64,000 nucleotides of DNA from Spirosoma agri. Its GTDB lineage: Bacteria > Bacteroidota > Bacteroidia > Cytophagales > Spirosomataceae. Where the stretch lies: NCBI RefSeq assembly GCF_010747415.1, contig NZ_JAAGNZ010000001.1, positions 806,001 through 870,000 of the forward strand. Reading direction: 5' to 3'. The translations under genes and the position numbers were made by a program. The notes beneath the pieces were generated by a model, which did not search any database, had not been told where the DNA came from, and saw only the letters and a list, made by a program, of their open reading frames with translations. This document shows positions 17,924 to 27,841 of this stretch, one piece after another; within the stretch, counting starts at the first letter, position 1, and every line of letters starts with the position of its first letter.

Positions 17924-19552
17924 TCAATAGCCTGGATTCTGAGTCAGCACCGCGTCTTTGTTGAGCTGGATTTCGTTCAGCGGAATAGGCATCAGCAGGT
18001 GCGTAGTGGTCAGACCGACTACTTTATTGACAGCGCTGTTCGAGTTGAGACGGGTGGCACGGTCTACCAGCGTTTTGGTCCGCATCAGCGTCATCCGACG
18101 GTTTTCTTCACCAATCAGCTCACGAACCCGTTCGTCCAGAACGAAGTCGAGCGTTATGTCCGCTGAAGTCACTTTACCGACCGATGGGTAGCCCGAGAAC
18201 GACCGTTCACGCAGGGCGTTGATGCTGGTAGCCGCAGCCTCCAGCTTTCCTTGTTTGAACTGCGCTTCGGCTAGCAGCAGGTAGGTTTCGCCCAGCCGCA
18301 TTAGAATGAAATCCTTGACCATAGCGTAACCAAACGTATCGTTCGGGTCGAACTGATACCATTTCGTGGTGTGGGGAGCAATGTTCAGCAGCGTATCCGT
18401 ACCTGTATAAGGGACCGGTTTACCATAGGTAGTCGGTTTACTTGGATCGTTGTAGACATACCGTCGGCGGATATTATACTGCGAATTACGAATGTCACCC
18501 TGCTTATACAGACCGTAGATGACCCAGTTGCTAAGCCGTAACCGGCCCAGGGCCCGACCACCCGTTGAATCGGACAACGCCATGCCCTGTACGTTGTGAT
18601 AGGCCGCACCCCACACCCGCCGTTGTTGTGGGTTATCGGTAATGCCGCCCACTACAGTATTCGGATTTTCCTGTTCCAGTACCCAAATGGCTTCGGTATT
18701 ACCCTGCACCCGGCGCTGGTTGCCGTAGATGAACATATCGTGGTAATAATCGCCCGCTTCACCCGCTCGGATACCGTAGCGGCTTTTGATGAGCTTGAAG
18801 CGTCCACTGCTGATGATGCTTTGCAGTTGCGCTTCGGCCAGATCGGGTTTATCCATCCGAAGGTAGGCTTCCGCCAGTAACTGCATGGCCATGAATTTAT
18901 TGGCCCGTCCGTAGAGTTTCCCTTTCGAGTTCGTCTTAACGCTCTCGATATCCGGCAGATTGGCGACGGCAAACGTCAGATCGTCGACGACCAATTTGTT
19001 GACCTCATCCAGCGTTGCCCGTACGAAATCCGTTTTCGGACCGGTGAGCGCCTGGGTCAAAATAGGAACACCACCGAAGCAGGTCGCCAGGTTGTTGTAC
19101 GCATAGGCCCGGAAGAACTTGGCTTCGGCATCGATCTTGTCCTTACCACTTTTGCTGATGGCCGTCAGCGTAGGTGCTTCAATGCCATTGATGATCGTAT
19201 TGGTAAGGTTGATCATCACGTAATTGCGGTTCCAAGTGCGAGCGGCAGCGCCATCGGTAGGCGTCAAGAGCGCATAGTTATAGTAAGGAATTTCGATTCC
19301 CTGCTGGTTGGTCGTCGCATTGGCCACATCGGTTCCTACCTGCCAGACACTGGGCCAGCCCTGCTGATCAGACCAGGAAAAATAGGTACTGGTGTGGTTA
19401 TATAAGCCAACCAGCGACGCTTCAAACCCCAGGGAGTCGTTCAGGGTAACGGGTGTGTAGGACGAATAGGGCTTCTCATCCAGAAACGTCTGCTTGCAGG
19501 ACGACGCCAGAACAACAGCCGAAAGAGCCAGTAATTTTATGTATGCTTTCAT
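17924..19552 (-). CDS. SusD/RagB family glycan-binding lipoprotein
   Basis: 542 residues with a lipoprotein signal peptide ending in the lipobox LASSC (Cys19), so it is anchored at the outer membrane. Typical SusD features are FLDEKPYSSYTP after the lipobox, the TPR-like helices (AEAKFFRAYAYNNLATCFGG, NKFMAMQLLAEAYLRMDK, RLGETYLLLAEAQFKQGK) and the C-terminal LDERVRELIGEENRRMTLMR and LLMPIPLNEIQLNK. It forms the lid that presents oligosaccharides to the SusC channel. The gene begins 26 bases after susC ends, so the pair is a clear operon. Confidence 0.95.
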   Translation of the reverse strand: MKAYIKLLALSAVVLASSCKQTFLDEKPYSSYTPVTLNDSLGFEASLVGLYNHTSTYFSWSDQQGWPSVWQVGTDVANATTNQQGIEIPYYNYALLTPTDGAAARTWNRNYVMINLTNTIINGIEAPTLTAISKSGKDKIDAEAKFFRAYAYNNLATCFGGVPILTQALTGPKTDFVRATLDEVNKLVVDDLTFAVANLPDIESVKTNSKGKLYGRANKFMAMQLLAEAYLRMDKPDLAEAQLQSIISSGRFKLIKSRYGIRAGEAGDYYHDMFIYGNQRRVQGNTEAIWVLEQENPNTVVGGITDNPQQRRVWGAAYHNVQGMALSDSTGGRALGRLRLSNWVIYGLYKQGDIRNSQYNIRRRYVYNDPSKPTTYGKPVPYTGTDTLLNIAPHTTKWYQFDPNDTFGYAMVKDFILMRLGETYLLLAEAQFKQGKLEAAATSINALRERSFSGYPSVGKVTSADITLDFVLDERVRELIGEENRRMTLMRTKTLVDRATRLNSNSAVNKVVGLTTTHLLMPIPLNEIQLNKDAVLTQNPGY

Positions 19553-19578
19553 GTTTAGCTAATTTTAGAACCGACCGA

Positions 19579-22500
19579 CTAGCGGAGGGATATGTTCAGA
19601 CCGAGAACAAATGAGCGGGTTACTGGATAGTTATTCGTCCAGCTTGTGTTTGGATCGCTGCTATTGCCTTGTGTTCCGCGGGGTTGCTGCACAGCCTCTG
19701 GGTCCCAGCCAATCCAGTTAGTAAACGTGTACAGGTTACGACCACTGGCATAGACCGTCAGACTGCCCAGGCGCAGTTTGTCCAGTAATTTCTGGTCGAA
19801 CACGTAACTCAGCGTTACGTCCTTGATGCGTGTGTAGCTCGCGTCTGACGCATAGCCGTAGCCCCGCGGGTTTTTGTACGCCAGCGATGGGCGCGTATCG
19901 CTCTTGTTATCTGCGGTCCAGTAGCCCACCTCAATCGGCGTATTGCGTTTGCCGGTTTCATCGGCGTAGGTCAGGTCGGCATTGTTGCGGGTGATGCCCT
20001 GAACCGTCTGGATAAACACGTTCAGGTGCAGGTTTTTGTAGTGGAATGTGTTCGTCAGGCCACCCGTCCATTTCGGTGCGAGCTGACCCAGAATCATCCG
20101 ATCCCCATCCGGCGTAATTTTTCCGTCACCGTTCAGGTCCGCGAACTTCAGATCACCCGCTACAGCACCGGGGTCCTGAGCTGCGGCACTTTCGCCACTC
20201 TGCCACACACCCGCCAGCTTGTAATCGTACACAACGCTGATCGGTTGTCCGATAAACCAACGGTTACCCAGGTCATCTTTTTTATCACCGTAGAGGTCCA
20301 GAATACGGTTGCGGTTAGAGGCAAACACAACGGTACTTTCCCATTTGAAGTCGCCTTTCGTTACGTTGCGGGTGTTCAGCGTCAGCTCGATACCGGTGTT
20401 GGATGTTTCACCCAGGTTGTCATACACGCTCGAATAGCCCGTCAGAATCGGCAGACTCCGCAGCAGTAGCAAGCCCTTTGTGTTGTTTTTGTATAGGTCC
20501 AGGCTACCGTTGATCCGGTTGTTCAAGAAACCGAAATCCAAACCGATGTTTCGGCTGAGTGTCGATTCCCACTGTAGGTTGGCGTTACCCAGATTGCCGG
20601 GTTGCGCGCCGATGGTACTAACGCCGTTGAAAGGCGAACGAACCGTATTGTCGGTCGTGATCGTGCGATAGACGCTAATCGCTTCGTTGCCGGACTTACC
20701 ATACGAAAAGCGCAGTTTCAGGTTGCTGATCAGGTTCGCGTTCTTCATGAAGGCTTCGTTGCTGATATTCCAGCCAATGGCCGCCGAAGGAAACAAACCA
20801 TACTTAGTGGTATTGGCCCCGAACACCGACGAACCATCGCGCCGGGCGGTTACGGTAAACAGGTAGCGGCTGTCGTAGGAGTAATTGATCCGGCCCATCT
20901 GCGAATTTAGCCCGTAGCGATCGGCGTAGGAATTACTGGATTGCGTAGCGCCAGCACCCAGGTTATTGAACGATAACTGGTCGTTGACAAACCCTGTTGC
21001 AGAGCCGGTAGCCGTTGCATACTTACGTTGTTGAGCACTGTACAAACCCGTAAAGTCGAAGTGACTTTTCCCAAAATCGTGGGTATACGACAGGATGTTT
21101 TCGAGCGTAAAGCTATTGGTCTCCGAGAAGAAGGTATTGGCCGTTCCGAGCAGATCGTTGGCCGCCCGACCTGTATAGCTGGCCGTCCGGGCAGGTATGT
21201 AGGAATAGCCGATGTTCATCCGGTATTTCAGCCCGTTCAACGCACCCGGTAGTTTCATCTCAATGTACCCGTTTCCGTTCAGGTTGGTGTTGCGGTCAAC
21301 CCGATCCGTCGTCAGCCCAATCATGGGGTTTGTATACAACTGTTCCGGGAACATCGGGTATATTTTGTAGGTCCCATCGGCGTTGTATTCCTGCCCATAG
21401 GGACTCATGGCCGACGCGTTCAGCATGTTGGCCCGGCCGCCATCGCGGTTGCTGTTGGCAAGAAAGAGTGATGTGCCTACCGTCAGATAATCGGTCAGGG
21501 TTACGTCCAGGTTGGACCGGAAACTGGCTCGTTTGTATTGATAGCCTTTGATAACGCCCTTCTGATCCAGAAACTCGCCCGAAATGAAATAACGGACGTT
21601 ATTTGTTCCCCCCGAAATGCTCAGGTTGTGGTCCTGCAAGACGCCGGTTTGGGTTGCTTCTTTGATCCAGTCGGTGGTGATGCCGGCGTTGTAGTTAGCT
21701 AGCTCGTCGTAGTTCGGCACTGGGGTCACTAATTTCTGTCCGGTTTGGGCCATGTAGTCGGCGTACTTCTGAACGTATTCAGCACCGTTACGAGGTTTGA
21801 GAATACGAGCGAAGTTTTCAATACCCACGTAATTGTTGTAGCGAATCGTTGGTTTGCCCGTCGTTCCGCGTTTGGTCGTGATCAGGATAACTCCGTTCGC
21901 GCCGTTCGTACCGTAGATTGCCACTGCTGAGGCATCCTTAAGTACTTCCATCGATTCAATGTCGTTCGGATTGATGTCGCCTAATGATCCGCCGGTTTTA
22001 CTGAGCGGAATTCCATCAACGACAACGTATGGACCTGAGTTTGCATTGATGGAGTTCTGACCCCGGATGGTAGTAGAGGGCGTGGCACCCGGCACCGACG
22101 ACGATTGGCTGATGTTGACACCGGCTACCGAACCTTGAATCGCCTGCAACACGTTCGTGACGGGTAGTTGCGATAGGCGAGATTTTGGAACCGACGCGAC
22201 AGACCCTGTAATGTCTGATCGTTTCTGCGTACCATACCCAACTACGACCACTTCATTCAGTGACTTGGCATCGCCTTTGAGCTGTACGTTGACGACCGTC
22301 TGGTTACCAATCGCTACTTCCTGGGATATATAGCCGATAAACGAAAAAACGAGTATCGGATTGATTGTCCCATCCGGAATGCGTACCGTAAACCCGCCCT
22401 GGGCGTCGGTATTGGCACCAACCGTTGCCCCTTTCAGCGAGACCGTCGCGCCCGGTAAGGCGTCTCCTTTTTCGTCGGTAACCTTTCCGGTAACGGTAAT

Positions 22501-22644
22501 GACGGCTGCCTCCAATGGGCGAGGCCCGGAATCAGTTGATTGAAGTGAAGCATATAGCGGACTGCTATTGCTGGTAACCTGCTGGGCCAATACTCCCCCG
22601 GCGGGAAGCAAGGCTCCACAAACCAGTAGCCATTTAATCATCAT
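19579..22644 (-). CDS. SusC/RagA family TonB-linked outer membrane transporter
   Basis: About 1021 residues. I chose ATG 22644 (with a second ATG directly after) because it starts the signal peptide (MMIKWLLVCGALLPAGGVLA). The N-terminal carboxypeptidase-like domain reads VTGKVTDEKGDALPGATVSL. A TonB box region and plug follow (VVVGYGTQKRSDITGSVASV, QAIQGSVAGVNI, TTIRGQNSINANSGPYVVVD, EVLKDASAVAIYGTNGANGV), then the beta-barrel, closing with RSFVLGLNISLR. It imports oligosaccharides across the outer membrane using TonB energy. It heads the susCD-GH43-GH78 unit, with a promoter/operator at 22728-22791 shared with the dehydrogenase/HTCS region. Confidence 0.95.
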   Translation of the reverse strand: MMIKWLLVCGALLPAGGVLAQQVTSNSSPLYASLQSTDSGPRPLEAAVITVTGKVTDEKGDALPGATVSLKGATVGANTDAQGGFTVRIPDGTINPILVFSFIGYISQEVAIGNQTVVNVQLKGDAKSLNEVVVVGYGTQKRSDITGSVASVPKSRLSQLPVTNVLQAIQGSVAGVNISQSSSVPGATPSTTIRGQNSINANSGPYVVVDGIPLSKTGGSLGDINPNDIESMEVLKDASAVAIYGTNGANGVILITTKRGTTGKPTIRYNNYVGIENFARILKPRNGAEYVQKYADYMAQTGQKLVTPVPNYDELANYNAGITTDWIKEATQTGVLQDHNLSISGGTNNVRYFISGEFLDQKGVIKGYQYKRASFRSNLDVTLTDYLTVGTSLFLANSNRDGGRANMLNASAMSPYGQEYNADGTYKIYPMFPEQLYTNPMIGLTTDRVDRNTNLNGNGYIEMKLPGALNGLKYRMNIGYSYIPARTASYTGRAANDLLGTANTFFSETNSFTLENILSYTHDFGKSHFDFTGLYSAQQRKYATATGSATGFVNDQLSFNNLGAGATQSSNSYADRYGLNSQMGRINYSYDSRYLFTVTARRDGSSVFGANTTKYGLFPSAAIGWNISNEAFMKNANLISNLKLRFSYGKSGNEAISVYRTITTDNTVRSPFNGVSTIGAQPGNLGNANLQWESTLSRNIGLDFGFLNNRINGSLDLYKNNTKGLLLLRSLPILTGYSSVYDNLGETSNTGIELTLNTRNVTKGDFKWESTVVFASNRNRILDLYGDKKDDLGNRWFIGQPISVVYDYKLAGVWQSGESAAAQDPGAVAGDLKFADLNGDGKITPDGDRMILGQLAPKWTGGLTNTFHYKNLHLNVFIQTVQGITRNNADLTYADETGKRNTPIEVGYWTADNKSDTRPSLAYKNPRGYGYASDASYTRIKDVTLSYVFDQKLLDKLRLGSLTVYASGRNLYTFTNWIGWDPEAVQQPRGTQGNSSDPNTSWTNNYPVTRSFVLGLNISLR

Positions 22645-22727
22645 AAGGTGTCTATTAAGTTTATAGGTTATTTGGCGATTTACTTGCCAGTGAGCAGATA
22701 ATAGGCAAATCAAATATTTGAATAGTA

Positions 22728-22791
22728 CAAAAATAGAAGGCTAACCTCAGATGGATGGGGGGGATTTTCGCCAAAAAGAGGGGGTATATTA
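22728..22791 (-). promoter_or_regulatory. susC promoter with operator block shared with 27948-28011
   Basis: On the minus strand TATTTTTG (22735-22728) matches the Bacteroidota -7 element TAnnTTTG. No TTG element is found at the expected -33 position, as expected for an activator-dependent promoter. About 30 bases upstream is the block 22763-22791. Read on the plus strand it contains TTTTCGCCAAAAAGAGGGGG, and nearly the same block occurs at the same distance from an identical -7 element at 27948-28011. Confidence 0.65.
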
Positions 22792-22979
22792 GGCTGACAA
22801 CACTTAGTTGTCAGTGATTTAGCCGTTCCGCACTCCAAACGAATGCCGTCGCTATTCTACAGGCTGTTTCCGTAGGTGCTGGCGACTGTCGGGTATGTAA
22901 AAAAGAACGGAACGAAGGCGTTGGCAGCCGCTCGATGGAACGCCTTCTACGTTGGGCAGATTAGATGTACTGGTCTCTC

Positions 22980-23038
22980 TAAACGCCCATAGCGGTCAAA
23001 GAAACTGAGATAGCTTCTCTGACCGCTATGGGTGTTTA
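22980..23038. repeat. Hairpin in the GH16-susC gap (possible terminator of the GH16 transcript)
   Basis: Arms 22980-23002 and 23016-23038 (23 bases, two mismatches) form a long stem around a 13-base loop, containing CCCATAGCGGTCA and its complement. The rest of the 22792-23173 gap holds one shorter hairpin (GAAGGCGTT at 22914-22922 with AACGCCTTC at 22939-22947) and no gene. The long stem lies about 135 bases downstream of the GH16 stop. Confidence 0.6.
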
Positions 23039-23173
23039 ACGAAATGATGCGTAGTGTACCCTTATTTTGTTGTCTTCCTGAACAAGACGGATTTATCGTT
23101 TTTGAACACGTTTGTCAACGCTGATTACCGCCAATGATACTGTCGATTTTGAAAGAAGCTTACTTCCGGCTGC

Positions 23174-24043
23174 TCATTGCTGATAAACCCGCACGTAATC
23201 GACCTCGAAGCGGCTGGGGAAGGTAGTAGCTGACGGATCGCCCCCATTATTTCCGCCGATAGCCAGATTGAGCAACAGGTAATGCGGCTGGTGAAAGGGA
23301 TTCTTGCCCGATCCATCCTGATTGACGGTTTCCGACAACTCAACCGCGTTCAGCAATTGCCCATCGACGTACAGGCGGATGGCTGTTTTATCCCAATCCA
23401 TGCGCCAGACGTGAAATTTGCTCGACCAATTCGGATCGTTGAAGGAGTTCATGGGCTTCTTGGTACTTCGCCATTCAGCCGTGTACCGTTTCGGTGTTGC
23501 CCAGGCTACATTGGCCAGCAGCATATCCCGATAATATTCCATAATATCGATTTCGCCGTTGGCAGGCCATTCGCCCGCTACACCTAGGGTCCAGAATGCA
23601 GGCCATAAACCGGGGCGGATGTCAATACGGCCCCGCATCTCAAAACGACCGTATTGCCAGCTGTGCAGCCCCTGCGTATTTAGGCTGGCAGCTGTATACT
23701 CGATCGTGGGGCGGCTGGTTTTCCAATCCGTACTGTTGGCCTGGTAGGTTGGATTGGGTCGTTGCTCCTTTCGGCCTTCAATGATGAGCATACCCTTTTC
23801 GCACCGGGCATTCTGGGGCTGATACCACTGGGTTTCATGGTTACGGACAAACCCCTTTTCGAACGTCCAGTTTTTGGCGCTCGGTGCACCGTCGGTCGTA
23901 AATTCATCCGACCAGACCAGTCGCCATACCGTGTCCGATTTGGTTGTTGAAGACGTAGGCGGGTTGGTTGACTGAACAGATTGCCCTGCGCTGGCAATGC
24001 TCGTCAACAGCGGTAAAGCGAGGAATAAACAAAATCGATTCAT
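23174..24043 (-). CDS. Glycoside hydrolase family 16 endo-glycanase
   Basis: 289 residues with a signal peptide (MNRFCLFLALPLLTSIASAG). The jelly-roll core shows WRLVWSDEFTTDGAP, YGRFEMRGRIDIRPGLWPAF and the catalytic strand NGEIDIMEYY (ExDxxE: nucleophile and acid/base Glu), then WRMDWDKTAIRLYVDGQL, PHYLLLNLAIGGNNGG and EVDYVRVYQQ. This is a retaining endo-beta-glycanase; GH16 members cut beta-1,3-glucans, mixed-linkage glucans or beta-galactans. The neighbourhood (GH43 of galactanase-like type, GH78) makes a beta-1,3-galactan plausible, but the sequence alone does not decide. It starts 11 bases after the DUF1080 gene, so they share a transcript. Confidence 0.92.
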   Translation of the reverse strand: MNRFCLFLALPLLTSIASAGQSVQSTNPPTSSTTKSDTVWRLVWSDEFTTDGAPSAKNWTFEKGFVRNHETQWYQPQNARCEKGMLIIEGRKEQRPNPTYQANSTDWKTSRPTIEYTAASLNTQGLHSWQYGRFEMRGRIDIRPGLWPAFWTLGVAGEWPANGEIDIMEYYRDMLLANVAWATPKRYTAEWRSTKKPMNSFNDPNWSSKFHVWRMDWDKTAIRLYVDGQLLNAVELSETVNQDGSGKNPFHQPHYLLLNLAIGGNNGGDPSATTFPSRFEVDYVRVYQQ

Positions 24044-24054
24044 AGACGCATCCC

Positions 24055-24894
24055 TTATTTTCTGGTCTGCAACTGCCGCAGCACAGCCGCCAGTTGTTTC
24101 GGTTTGTGCAGGTAAGGAGACAAGTCGAACAGGGCTACTTTGCGGAATTCAACCGGATGACTTTCGCTTTGCAGCGAGATGTAGCCTGCACCCAGTAGGC
24201 GGCCATCTTGCTTCTGAGCCGGATCGTTATGAATGACGTTTCCTCCACCAATCTGCGGCTTTGCATAGGTCAGTACTGTGTCACCTTCAACGATGTGTTT
24301 CACCAGCGAGTCGCCCAGCACCAGCGCTTCGGCATGAACCCACTGATCGCCAGCGTAGGTTTTAGAATTGGAGTCGATGCAGTGGTCCGTGAATAGCTTG
24401 TTGTTCAGAACGACGTTCGTACCGGGCGTGCACAGATTGGCCGTATGCCGTTCGTGCTGGCCATCACCACCCAGCAATTGCATTTCGAGCGAAATCGGGA
24501 AGTCCTGCTTCAGTCCCATCGTTTCGGGTGCCTGCCCGTGTAACATCGCCCCGCTGTTTCGGATTGCCCAGCCGGGTCCACCTTTTACCTGATCGCCCAC
24601 AAAGCGATACTCAACAACCAGCAGGTAAGCCGAAAACGGTTTCTTGTAAAAAATGTGACCATACTGCTCATCGAAGGCTTTGTACTGATCGTAGCGTACG
24701 GTGAGCTTGCCATCCTCGACCCGAAACGTATTGCCGTAATTATCGTTGAGCGGATGACCCGTTATCTTGACCGACCAGTCGTTGAGGTCTTTTCCATTGA
24801 ATAGTTGGATCCAGTTGTCTGACTTCGTTTTCGACTGACCGAGACTCAGACCAGTGATAAGCAAAAAGCTAATGAACAGGGGTAATTGACGCAT
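24055..24894 (-). CDS. DUF1080 (3-keto-disaccharide hydrolase/lyase family) protein
   Basis: 279 residues with a signal peptide (MRQLPLFISFLLITGLSLGQ). The lectin-like fold of the family is evident from WIQLFNGKDLNDWSVKITGH, YGNTFRVEDGKLTVRYDQY, YLLVVEYRFVGDQVKGG, WAIRNSGAMLHGQAPETMG, DFPISLEMQLLGGDGQHERH and GYISLQSESHPVEFRKVALF. Family members cleave 3-keto-glycosides formed by Gfo/Idh/MocA dehydrogenases, acting by elimination. In this window a Gfo/Idh protein (38915) and a TIM-barrel isomerase-like protein (7656) could complete such a path. Here it is co-transcribed with GH16 and follows the sugar dehydrogenase. Confidence 0.88.
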   Translation of the reverse strand: MRQLPLFISFLLITGLSLGQSKTKSDNWIQLFNGKDLNDWSVKITGHPLNDNYGNTFRVEDGKLTVRYDQYKAFDEQYGHIFYKKPFSAYLLVVEYRFVGDQVKGGPGWAIRNSGAMLHGQAPETMGLKQDFPISLEMQLLGGDGQHERHTANLCTPGTNVVLNNKLFTDHCIDSNSKTYAGDQWVHAEALVLGDSLVKHIVEGDTVLTYAKPQIGGGNVIHNDPAQKQDGRLLGAGYISLQSESHPVEFRKVALFDLSPYLHKPKQLAAVLRQLQTRK

Positions 24895-25013
24895 ACGTGT
24901 ACCGAAAGGAAATTGAATTGGCTGAACAAAGATTGTCGGAAAGAAAAGAGACGAGACAGTGCCTCGCCCCCTTCTAGCCTTAATTTATCCTAGAATTTTT
25001 ACTCGTTAACCGA

Positions 25014-27785
25014 CTACTTGCCCGTAGGACTCACCTTGGTCGATTGAGCCGCCGTGGCATTCGTACCAAACAACAGCCAGTCCAGACTAAACAGATCGCG
25101 GTTGGGCGTTTCCGGTTTGGTAAATACAAAATACAGATCGTGCTGACCGCCGGGATTTTGGATCGATGTGCTCACTTCCTTATAATTCTTCCAGTCGCCG
25201 GTTGCCGTGTAGGCCAGCGTACTGATGACGGGGCCCGTTGGTGAATCTGTATGGACCTCAACAACGGCGGCTTTGTCTTTCGATGAATAAAAATAAGTAA
25301 GCTGATCAATCCCTTTCAGGTCAATGTTTTTCAGTACGAAATAGGATTGATTGTGAATGTTGCCCAGGCGTTTTCCTTGTCGGGTCATGTCGTGCAGTTC
25401 GTCGGCTTCGCTACCCAGCACTTTCGAGGGGCGCAGAATGAGCAGGTCGGTTTTGGTAAGCGCCAGTTGGGTACGAGGTTTTCCGGGTGCGGGTGTCAAA
25501 GCCCCTTTGTCGGTGTAGGAGGCAGTCAGGAGATAACGGCCCAGCTGCTCTTTCCCAACGTGTTGGTTCAGCGTCAGATTACCCTGTTGCGGAAGTCGGT
25601 TCTCCGACGGTTCGCTGCCCACCGAAAGAATGTACTTGACCATTTCGGTCGTTTCTTCCCGCGAAAGCTGCGGGTGGGCGCTCATCGCGTGTTCGCCCCA
25701 GACGCCCCCGCCCCCGATAATAATTTTGTTCGCCAGTTTGGCCGTTGCCGTTTTATCGTCCCGGTAGCGTTTCGCCACGTCGGTAAAGGAAGGCCCCACC
25801 GACTTAGCGGCCAACTGGTGACAGGCTTTGCAATCGGAACCGGCAATCAGCGTCTTGCCCAGACTGAAGGTGGAGGTCAGTTGCTGGTGTCCCATCTGCG
25901 GTTCGGGATTCACCTTAGGAATGTAGTTCAGCACCACTTTCACATTCTTCTTGTCGATGAGCTTATCTTCCTTATCCTTGATCAGCACGTTGTACGCGAA
26001 GGGCATCGACTTGGGCGAAAAGAACGTGCGGTTCTGGGCAGTTTGGATGGCTACCTGTGGGGTGGTGTTGCCCACTTTAATCGTCAGGGTATCCGTGCTG
26101 GATTTACCCAACTGGTCGCTCACGGTCAAGGTCGCCCTGTAAACCCCGTTTTTACGGAACGTATACGTTGGGTTAGCGTCGGTCGATGCTACCGTATTGC
26201 CCTCAAAACGCCAAGCGTAGCGTAATTGATCGCCTTTGTCGAAATCACGGCTTTTGTCGCCCGTGAAGGCCACGGTCAGCGGGGCCAGTCCAATGGTATC
26301 GGTAGCTACCACCTGGGCTACGGGGGCACGATTGCCGCCGTTGAAGTCTACTTTGACCAGCCGCGCATCGTCATTATCGATACCATAGACCGATCCGTAT
26401 TCCAGCATGTATACGCTGCCATCGGGGCCAATTTCCATATCGACCGGACGCCGGAAATCGCCGGTCGTGGGCATGAAGGCTTCCATCGACTGGTAGTTCT
26501 GCTGCTCGTCCAGCCGAACGGCATACACCCAGTTTCGCATCCAGTCGTACACAAACAGCGCTTTGTCGTAGTAAGCCGGTAGTTTGGTGGTTGATTTCAG
26601 CGCGGCATCGTAGTGATAGACGGGGCCACCCATAGCGCAACGGCCACCGACGCCCAACTGCGGAAATTCGTCCGACTTATTGTAAGGATACCAGACCATG
26701 CCCTTCTGCGCGGGCGGAAGGTTCTTGATGCCCGTGTTGTTCGGTGAATTGTTGATTGGTGCCTGCACATCGAAGAGCGACCCAACGGCTTTTGTGGCGA
26801 AATCATACTGGTAGTATGGCTTGCTATCGCCCACAAAATAGGGCCAGCCGTAATTTCCGGCTTTCTTCGCCTGGTTAAATTCGTCGTAGCCACGCGGTCC
26901 CTGCTGGCTGTCGGTTCCGGCATCAGGGCCAATTTCGCCCCAGTACAGAATTGAGGTAGCCGGGTCTACCGAAATACGATACGGGTTTCGGCAACCCATG
27001 ACGTATATTTCAGGCCGTGTGCCGGTCGTCCCTTTGGGGAAAAGATTACCATCGGGAATCGTGTAGGTGCCATCCGGTTCGACGTGAATGCGCAGGATTT
27101 TACCCCGCAAATCGTTTGGATTTCCCGCCGACCGTTGTGCATCGAACGTTAACCGGCCAGCACGTTCGTCAATGGGCGCGTGTCCATTCGACTCAAAAGG
27201 AACGGTGTTGTCGCCGGTCGAAATAAACAGGTTGCCGTGCGTATCCCAGGCCATCGACCCGCCCGTATGGGCACTGACCTCCAGATCGATCGGGAATTCG
27301 ATGATTGGTTTTTCACTGGCCACGTCCAGCGTATTGTCGTCGTTCATGACAAAACGGGCAATCCGCTGTTTAGTCTGTTCTTTGTCCTGAACGGTGTAGA
27401 AAAAATAGAGATAATGATTTTGGCGGAAATTTGGGTCAATGGTCATGCCCAACAAGCCATTGAGGTATTTATCGACCGCTTTTACCGGAAAGTCGTACAA
27501 CAGCCGGGTTTTCCGGTCGGTTGGGTTATACAGGTAAAATTTGCCCGCCCGCTCAACAAAAAAGACCCGGCCATCCGGTGCCACGGCCAACTCCATCGGT
27601 TCGTTCAGGTCGTTGGAAAGGACACGTTTGGTAAATCGGTTCTCGTCGGGACGGTTCAGCGTGTCGGCCCAAACCTGGGTCTGGCCGTTGCTTACCAGCG
27701 ATTTGGTAGCCCAGTTATCGGATAGGGTGGTTAAACCGAGCAGGAACCCAGCGGATAAACTGTATTTGAGGAATGGTAAAAACAT
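25014..27785 (-). CDS. PQQ-type sugar dehydrogenase fused to PKD, cytochrome c and carbohydrate-binding domains
   Basis: 923 residues from ATG 27785; further upstream the same frame only translates a repeat. Domain order: soluble glucose-dehydrogenase-like six-bladed propeller (about 50-480; NEPMELAVAPDGRVFFVERA, LLGMTIDPNFRQNHYLYFFY, NDLRGKILRIHVEPDGTYTI, EIYVMGCRNPYRISVDP, NYGWPYFVGD), PKD domain (about 490-590; APLTVAFTGDKSRDFDKGDQ), c-type cytochrome (CKACH haem site, Met in GGVWGEHAMSAHPQLS), then a CBM6-like C-terminus (VLKNIDLKGIDQLTYFYSSK). It should oxidise a sugar and pass electrons to its own haem in the periplasm or at the outer membrane. It is the first gene of the leftward unit, with the shared operator upstream. 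Confidence 0.88.
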   Translation of the reverse strand: MFLPFLKYSLSAGFLLGLTTLSDNWATKSLVSNGQTQVWADTLNRPDENRFTKRVLSNDLNEPMELAVAPDGRVFFVERAGKFYLYNPTDRKTRLLYDFPVKAVDKYLNGLLGMTIDPNFRQNHYLYFFYTVQDKEQTKQRIARFVMNDDNTLDVASEKPIIEFPIDLEVSAHTGGSMAWDTHGNLFISTGDNTVPFESNGHAPIDERAGRLTFDAQRSAGNPNDLRGKILRIHVEPDGTYTIPDGNLFPKGTTGTRPEIYVMGCRNPYRISVDPATSILYWGEIGPDAGTDSQQGPRGYDEFNQAKKAGNYGWPYFVGDSKPYYQYDFATKAVGSLFDVQAPINNSPNNTGIKNLPPAQKGMVWYPYNKSDEFPQLGVGGRCAMGGPVYHYDAALKSTTKLPAYYDKALFVYDWMRNWVYAVRLDEQQNYQSMEAFMPTTGDFRRPVDMEIGPDGSVYMLEYGSVYGIDNDDARLVKVDFNGGNRAPVAQVVATDTIGLAPLTVAFTGDKSRDFDKGDQLRYAWRFEGNTVASTDANPTYTFRKNGVYRATLTVSDQLGKSSTDTLTIKVGNTTPQVAIQTAQNRTFFSPKSMPFAYNVLIKDKEDKLIDKKNVKVVLNYIPKVNPEPQMGHQQLTSTFSLGKTLIAGSDCKACHQLAAKSVGPSFTDVAKRYRDDKTATAKLANKIIIGGGGVWGEHAMSAHPQLSREETTEMVKYILSVGSEPSENRLPQQGNLTLNQHVGKEQLGRYLLTASYTDKGALTPAPGKPRTQLALTKTDLLILRPSKVLGSEADELHDMTRQGKRLGNIHNQSYFVLKNIDLKGIDQLTYFYSSKDKAAVVEVHTDSPTGPVISTLAYTATGDWKNYKEVSTSIQNPGGQHDLYFVFTKPETPNRDLFSLDWLLFGTNATAAQSTKVSPTGK

Positions 27786-27841
27786 GGAACAAGATAGGGG
27801 TCTATTGTTGAGAAAAGGCGTTATCAGTTTTGTGGCGTACG

